Of a stretch of DNA of 64,000 nt, positions 60,858 through 64,000 are shown piece after piece (the first letter of the stretch is position 1; the number at the start of each line of letters is the position of its first letter). The position numbers and the translations under genes are program-made. A model generated the notes under the pieces. It was not told the DNA's origin, searched no databases, and saw nothing but the letters and a program-made list of their open reading frames with translations. The stretch is taken from NCBI RefSeq assembly GCF_017876755.1, contig NZ_JAGIOO010000001.1:7177786-7241785 (forward strand), given 5' to 3'. The stretch is from Crossiella equi. Lineage in GTDB: Bacteria > Actinomycetota > Actinomycetes > Mycobacteriales > Pseudonocardiaceae.

Positions 60858-61283
60858 TCACCCGCCCGAGCGACGAAGGGCCGCGGTGGTCAGTCTGTCC
60901 AGGGCGGCGCGGATGCGCTTGCCCGCTTCCTCCGCGACCGGGCGCAGCTCCTCCCGTTCCGGCAGCTCGATCAGCACGCGCGGGTCGAGGGCCTGGACCA
61001 CGCTGCGTTCGCCGTCAGCGACGCGGACGACGACATTGCAGGGCAGCAGCAGCCCGATCATGCGGTCGGCCGCCAGCGCACGGTGTGCCAACGATGGGTT
61101 GCACGCGCCGAGGATCACGTACGGCTCCATGTCCGCGTCGAGCTTCTCGCGCATCGTCGCCTGGACGTCGATCTCGGTCAGCACGCCGAATCCCTGTTCC
61201 TTCAGCGCGGCCCGCACTTCGGCGACGGCTTTCTCGTAGGGCAGGTCCAGGGTGATGCTCAGGCCGTACTCCACAGTGATCAT
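60858..61283 (-). CDS. DUF302-family protein
   Basis: 141 residues from ATG 61283. The sequence YGLSITLDLPYEKAVAEVRA, KEQGFGVLTEIDVQATMREK, YVILGACNPSLAHRALAADR and LLPCNVVVRVADG is characteristic of DUF302, with the conserved GACNP and LPCNV. Function unknown. It is often found beside sulfur-oxidation genes and rhodaneses, and the two Cys could bind sulfane sulfur or a metal. It lies between the SQR and TauE genes in the operon. Confidence 0.9.
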   Translation of the reverse strand: MITVEYGLSITLDLPYEKAVAEVRAALKEQGFGVLTEIDVQATMREKLDADMEPYVILGACNPSLAHRALAADRMIGLLLPCNVVVRVADGERSVVQALDPRVLIELPEREELRPVAEEAGKRIRAALDRLTTAALRRSGG

Positions 61284-61298
61284 TCCTTCCGGGACGGC

Positions 61299-62093
61299 TC
61301 AGCCACCGTGCAAGGCGGCTGGCGCGAAGACGGCCGCAGCCGCGACTCCGGCGGCGACCACGAGGATCAGGTAGGCGAACACGCGCCGGACGGTCCGCGC
61401 CGGGAGCCGGTCGCCGACCTTTCCGGCCAGCAGCGACGCCAGCAGGGCCACCCCGGCGAACACCGCGGCGATGCCGTAGGGCAGGACCGGCATCGCGGTG
61501 GCGTGCGCGGCCAGCCCGCCCAGCGAGGTGAGCACGACAACCACCAGCGAAGTCGCGACCGCCTCCGGCGCGGTGAGCCCCAGCAGCAAGGTCAGCGCCG
61601 GGACGATGACGAACCCGCCACCGACGCCGAACAGGCCGGTGAGCACCCCGACAACCGCGCCGACGGCCAGTGCCTTGGGCACGCAGCTGCGCCAGTCCAC
61701 CCCGCCCGCGCTGGTCCGGCAGGCGCCGTCCCGTTCCGGGGCGGCGACGAGCATCCGCACCGCGACCACCGCCATCAGGACGGCGAACGCGACCAGCAGC
61801 CACCGGTCCGGCAGCAGCCTGCCCAGCGCGGTGCCGCCGAACGCGGCCGGGACGCTCGCTGTGGCGAAGACCAGGGCAACGGGCCAGCGGATCACCTTCG
61901 ACCGCCACCGGGCCACCAGAGCACCGGCCGCGGACACCGTCACGACCAGCAGTGACGTCGGGATCGCCGCTTCGAGCGGCAGCCCGACCCCGTAGACCAG
62001 CGCCGGAATGGCGAGGATCGAGCCACCCGCGCCGAGCAGGCCCAGCACGGCGCCGATGACCAGGCCGAACGCCGCCGCCAGCAGGATCGTCAC
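61299..62093 (-). CDS. TauE/SafE-family anion exporter
   Basis: 264 residues from GTG 62093, 9 bp after the persulfide dioxygenase stop. It has about eight hydrophobic segments in two halves, each with a Gly-rich motif (VLGLLGAGGSILAIPALVYG and LTGLFGVGGGFVIVPALTLL), as in TauE/SafE permeases. It probably exports sulfite or a related sulfur anion made by the dioxygenase, which releases sulfite from persulfides. This role is inferred from the family and operon. Confidence 0.9.
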   Translation of the reverse strand: MTILLAAAFGLVIGAVLGLLGAGGSILAIPALVYGVGLPLEAAIPTSLLVVTVSAAGALVARWRSKVIRWPVALVFATASVPAAFGGTALGRLLPDRWLLVAFAVLMAVVAVRMLVAAPERDGACRTSAGGVDWRSCVPKALAVGAVVGVLTGLFGVGGGFVIVPALTLLLGLTAPEAVATSLVVVVLTSLGGLAAHATAMPVLPYGIAAVFAGVALLASLLAGKVGDRLPARTVRRVFAYLILVVAAGVAAAAVFAPAALHGG

Positions 62094-62102
62094 GGTGCCG
62101 CC

Positions 62103-63461
62103 TCAGCCGACGGCCAGGGGCAGCCCGGCCCGGACCGCCCGGTCGAACTCGTCGTCCACCGCGACGACCTGGTGCCCGGCCGCGGCGAGGACCGAGGCCG
62201 CGATCGACGCCCGGTAGCCCGCCTGGCAGTGCACCCACACCTCCCCGGCCGGGATCTCGCCGAGGCGGCCGAGCAGTTCGTGCAGCGGGATGTGGAGGGC
62301 GCCGTCGATGTGCTTCCGCGCCCACTCCAGGTTGCGCCGGACATCGAGGACCGTCACCGCCCGGTGGTGGCGGACCATCGCCAGCTCACCGAAGTCCGCT
62401 CGGGGGAACGATCCGAGCGGCGCGTCCCCCGACCACGCTTCGGCGGTGCCGGTGGCCGCGGTTTCGACGCGGTCGATGCCGATCCGGACCAGTTCGCGCT
62501 GCGCGTCGGCGACCTGCCCGGCGGTGTCGCCGAGCAGGGACAGCGGGGTGCCCCACGGGATGAGCCAACCCAAGTAGGTGGCGAAACTGCCGTCAGCACC
62601 GAAGTTCAACGTTCCCACCACGTGCCCGGCGGCGAACGCGGTCCGCGACCGCAGATCCACCACCCATTCGCCCTTGCCGATGCGCCTGCGCAGCTCGGCC
62701 GGGTCGGCTGGTTCGGGCGGAGTGAAGTCGGGGGCGGCCGGGCCGGCGCTGTTGGCCGGCCCCATGTGCGCGTAGTAGGCCGGGTAGGCGTCCAGGCCGG
62801 CGAGCAGTTCGTCGACGTAAGCCTGCTCGTCCCGGGTCAGCACGGGGTTGACCTGCTTCTCCCGCCCGATCGTCGAGCGGTTGGCGTCGGACTGGGTAGC
62901 CGAGCAGAAACTGCCGAAGCCGTGCGTGGGAAAGATCTCAGCGTCGTCGGGCAGCACATCGGCCAGCCGGTGGGCGGAGGCGTACTGGCGCTTCACCAGC
63001 TCACCCGTGTGGGCTGGGCCGAGCAGGTCGGGACGGCCGGTGGAGCCGTACAGCAGCGAGCCGCCGGTGAACACCGCTGGGACACGCCCTGACGCCTCCA
63101 GCACGTAGGACAGGTGGGTGAAGGTGTGCCCGGGTGTCGCCAGCGCGCGCACGCGCATGTGCGGCCCGACGTCGATCACGTCGCCGTCCTTGATCGGAGT
63201 GCGCTCGAAGGACACCGGATCCGCGGCGTTGACGTGATAGGCCGCACCGGTCACTCGGGCCAGCGCCAGACCGCCGGTCACGTAGTCGTTGTGGATGTGG
63301 GTCTCGAACACGTCCGTGATCCGCAACCCGCGCATCTGAGCCAGGTCGAGAACCCGGTCGATGTCGCGCTGCGGGTCGACCACGAACGCCGTCTCGCCGT
63401 CCTCGACGAGGTAGCTGCGGTCACCGAGACTCGGCGTGTCGATGGCGATGATCTCGATCAT
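62103..63461 (-). CDS. Persulfide dioxygenase-rhodanese fusion
   Basis: 452 residues from ATG 63461 with GAGGAC upstream. The N-terminal metallo-beta-lactamase domain (about 1-245) has FETHIHNDYVTGG (HxHxD), TPGHTFTHLSY and FPTHGFGSFCSA, as in ETHE1/CstB-like persulfide dioxygenases. Two rhodanese domains follow: about 262-350 lacks a catalytic Cys (VVDLRSRTAFAAGH...), and about 365-452 has the active loop VHCQAGYRAS. It converts glutathione- or mycothiol-persulfide to sulfite, with rhodanese-driven sulfur transfer. First gene of the operon, behind a CstR-type operator. Confidence 0.92.
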   Translation of the reverse strand: MIEIIAIDTPSLGDRSYLVEDGETAFVVDPQRDIDRVLDLAQMRGLRITDVFETHIHNDYVTGGLALARVTGAAYHVNAADPVSFERTPIKDGDVIDVGPHMRVRALATPGHTFTHLSYVLEASGRVPAVFTGGSLLYGSTGRPDLLGPAHTGELVKRQYASAHRLADVLPDDAEIFPTHGFGSFCSATQSDANRSTIGREKQVNPVLTRDEQAYVDELLAGLDAYPAYYAHMGPANSAGPAAPDFTPPEPADPAELRRRIGKGEWVVDLRSRTAFAAGHVVGTLNFGADGSFATYLGWLIPWGTPLSLLGDTAGQVADAQRELVRIGIDRVETAATGTAEAWSGDAPLGSFPRADFGELAMVRHHRAVTVLDVRRNLEWARKHIDGALHIPLHELLGRLGEIPAGEVWVHCQAGYRASIAASVLAAAGHQVVAVDDEFDRAVRAGLPLAVG

Positions 63462-63476
63462 ATGTCCTCAATCCTT

Positions 63477-63492
63477 ATACCCCCAGGGGTAT
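63477..63492. promoter_or_regulatory. CstR/CsoR-type operator at the sulfur operon promoter
   Basis: ATACCCCCAGGGGTAT, a near-perfect palindrome (only the central CA pair mismatched), 15 bp upstream of the persulfide dioxygenase start. It matches the ATACCC-rich operators of persulfide-sensing CstR and copper-sensing CsoR repressors. The repressor gene is not in the window. Confidence 0.75.
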
Positions 63493-63530
63493 GCGGATCC
63501 AGAGTAGCGCACCTTCGGCCAGTGCTCCGG

Positions 63531-63546
63531 ATACCCCCGGACGTAT
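63531..63546. promoter_or_regulatory. Second, weaker CstR/CsoR-type operator
   Basis: ATACCCCCGGACGTAT shares the left half-site with 63477 but has a degenerate right half. It may be a secondary binding site. Confidence 0.5.
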
Positions 63547-63659
63547 GCCGGATAACACAACTCGCTTCGTGAACACGGGTAGCATCACGGCGCCTGGACG
63601 CGAAGGCCAGAGGACTTGGTCCCCGGGACGAGGGACTGTGGTCACCGCAGGCGGTCAAG

Positions 63660-63675
63660 GTACCCCCGGGGGTAT
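63660..63675. promoter_or_regulatory. CstR/CsoR-type operator before the small Cys-rich protein
   Basis: GTACCCCCGGGGGTAT, with the inner TACCCCCGGGGGTA perfectly palindromic, 45 bp upstream of the GTG at 63720. Together with the site at 63477 it would let one repressor control both divergent units. Confidence 0.7.
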
Positions 63676-63719
63676 GCTGAACCCAGGGAAGTGACCAGAG
63701 ACTCGTGGAGGAACACCTC

Positions 63720-63881
63720 GTGTGCCAGAGAATCGTCTGCTCGAAGTGCGGGAAACCGTCCTACCGGGGCTGCGGCAACCATGTCGAACAGGTCCTGGGC
63801 GATGTGCCCGCGGCCCAGCGCTGCTCCTGCTCCGCCGGGCGGCCCGGACGGAAGCCGTGGCGGTTGTTCGGTCGCCGCTGA
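63720..63881 (+). CDS. Small Cys-rich protein, divergent from sulfur operon
   Basis: 53 residues from GTG 63720 with GGAGGAA 8 nt upstream. It has six Cys: MCQRIVCSKCGKPSYRGCGN, then QRCSCSAGRPGRKPW. CSKC-x7-C and CSC pairs suggest a zinc ribbon-like or thiol-rich fold. It is preceded by a CstR/CsoR-type operator, so it is likely induced with the sulfur genes. Similar short proteins of the type MCRxVxCxxCGKPTW occur near rhodanese genes. Function unknown. Confidence 0.75.
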   Translation: MCQRIVCSKCGKPSYRGCGNHVEQVLGDVPAAQRCSCSAGRPGRKPWRLFGRR

Positions 63882-63888
63882 CCGGCCG

Positions 63889-63919
63889 GGTGGTGACTGG
63901 CGGGCCGCCGGTCACCACC
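63889..63919. terminator. Hairpin after the small Cys-rich gene
   Basis: GGTGGTGACTGGC (63889-63901) pairs with GCCGGTCACCACC (63907-63919), 12 of 13 Watson-Crick pairs plus one G-T, loop of 5 nt. It starts 8 bp after the stop. Confidence 0.75.
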
Positions 63920-64000
63920 CGATCGGTGGAAACATGACTGGACACCTTCGTCCACGGCCGGGGCCGCGCTCGGCAGCCCGATCCTCGGACGGGTCGTGCC

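Overview
The window is high-GC actinobacterial DNA. Codon use, frequent GTG/TTG starts and the gene families (secreted LamG and RHS/Hint proteins, TIR-STAND proteins, NB-ARC/TPR regulators, IS630/IS701/IS3 elements) suggest a filamentous actinomycete, possibly Pseudonocardiales; this placement is inference. Much of the window is accessory DNA, with intact modules mixed among many decayed ones.

Left part (1-13.2 kb): a partial NB-ARC/TPR STAND gene on the minus strand with an amyloid-like N-terminus; a decayed TIR-TPR gene; then a plus-strand operon of two TIR-STAND proteins alternating with two paralogous accessory proteins (one intact with an HESHH motif, one a pseudogene) and a 182-residue protein. 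This looks like a TIR-based conflict system. It runs into fragments of the isoprenoid genes dxs and ispG. A minus-strand Crp/Fnr-type regulator follows at 13.4-14.1 kb.

Island (14.6-48.5 kb): a 44-bp direct repeat equal to the 3' end of a tRNA-Val(CAC) lies at 14591 and 48468, each copy followed by a tyrosine integrase (intact on the left, truncated on the right). Between them are int/xis, a second tRNA/tmRNA-like 3' end, an IS110 remnant, an IS630 element, a type II restriction-modification locus, a pile of IS701 and two IS630 elements, an uncharacterised three-gene operon (small N-terminally hydrophobic protein, degenerate-P-loop NTPase, SPFH-like protein), an IS3 element, a truncated two-gene module, a secreted LamG protein, a secreted RHS/Hint polymorphic toxin with its immunity gene, and an orphan toxin tip plus immunity gene.

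Right part (48.6-58.7 kb): an rve-type IS, an IS3 remnant, a divergent XRE regulator/SDR pair, a secreted lipase, fragments of mevalonate kinase and a LysR regulator, a TetR/aldehyde dehydrogenase pair with a direct repeat between them, a DJ-1/semialdehyde-dehydrogenase chimera, another SDR, and a second IS3 remnant.

Sulfur operon (58.7-63.5 kb, minus strand): persulfide dioxygenase-rhodanese, TauE-type exporter, DUF302 protein, sulfide:quinone oxidoreductase, DsrC/TusE-like and DsrE-like proteins, for sulfide oxidation and sulfane-sulfur handling. ATACCCCC-type palindromes like CstR/CsoR operators lie at its promoter and before a divergent small Cys-rich protein.
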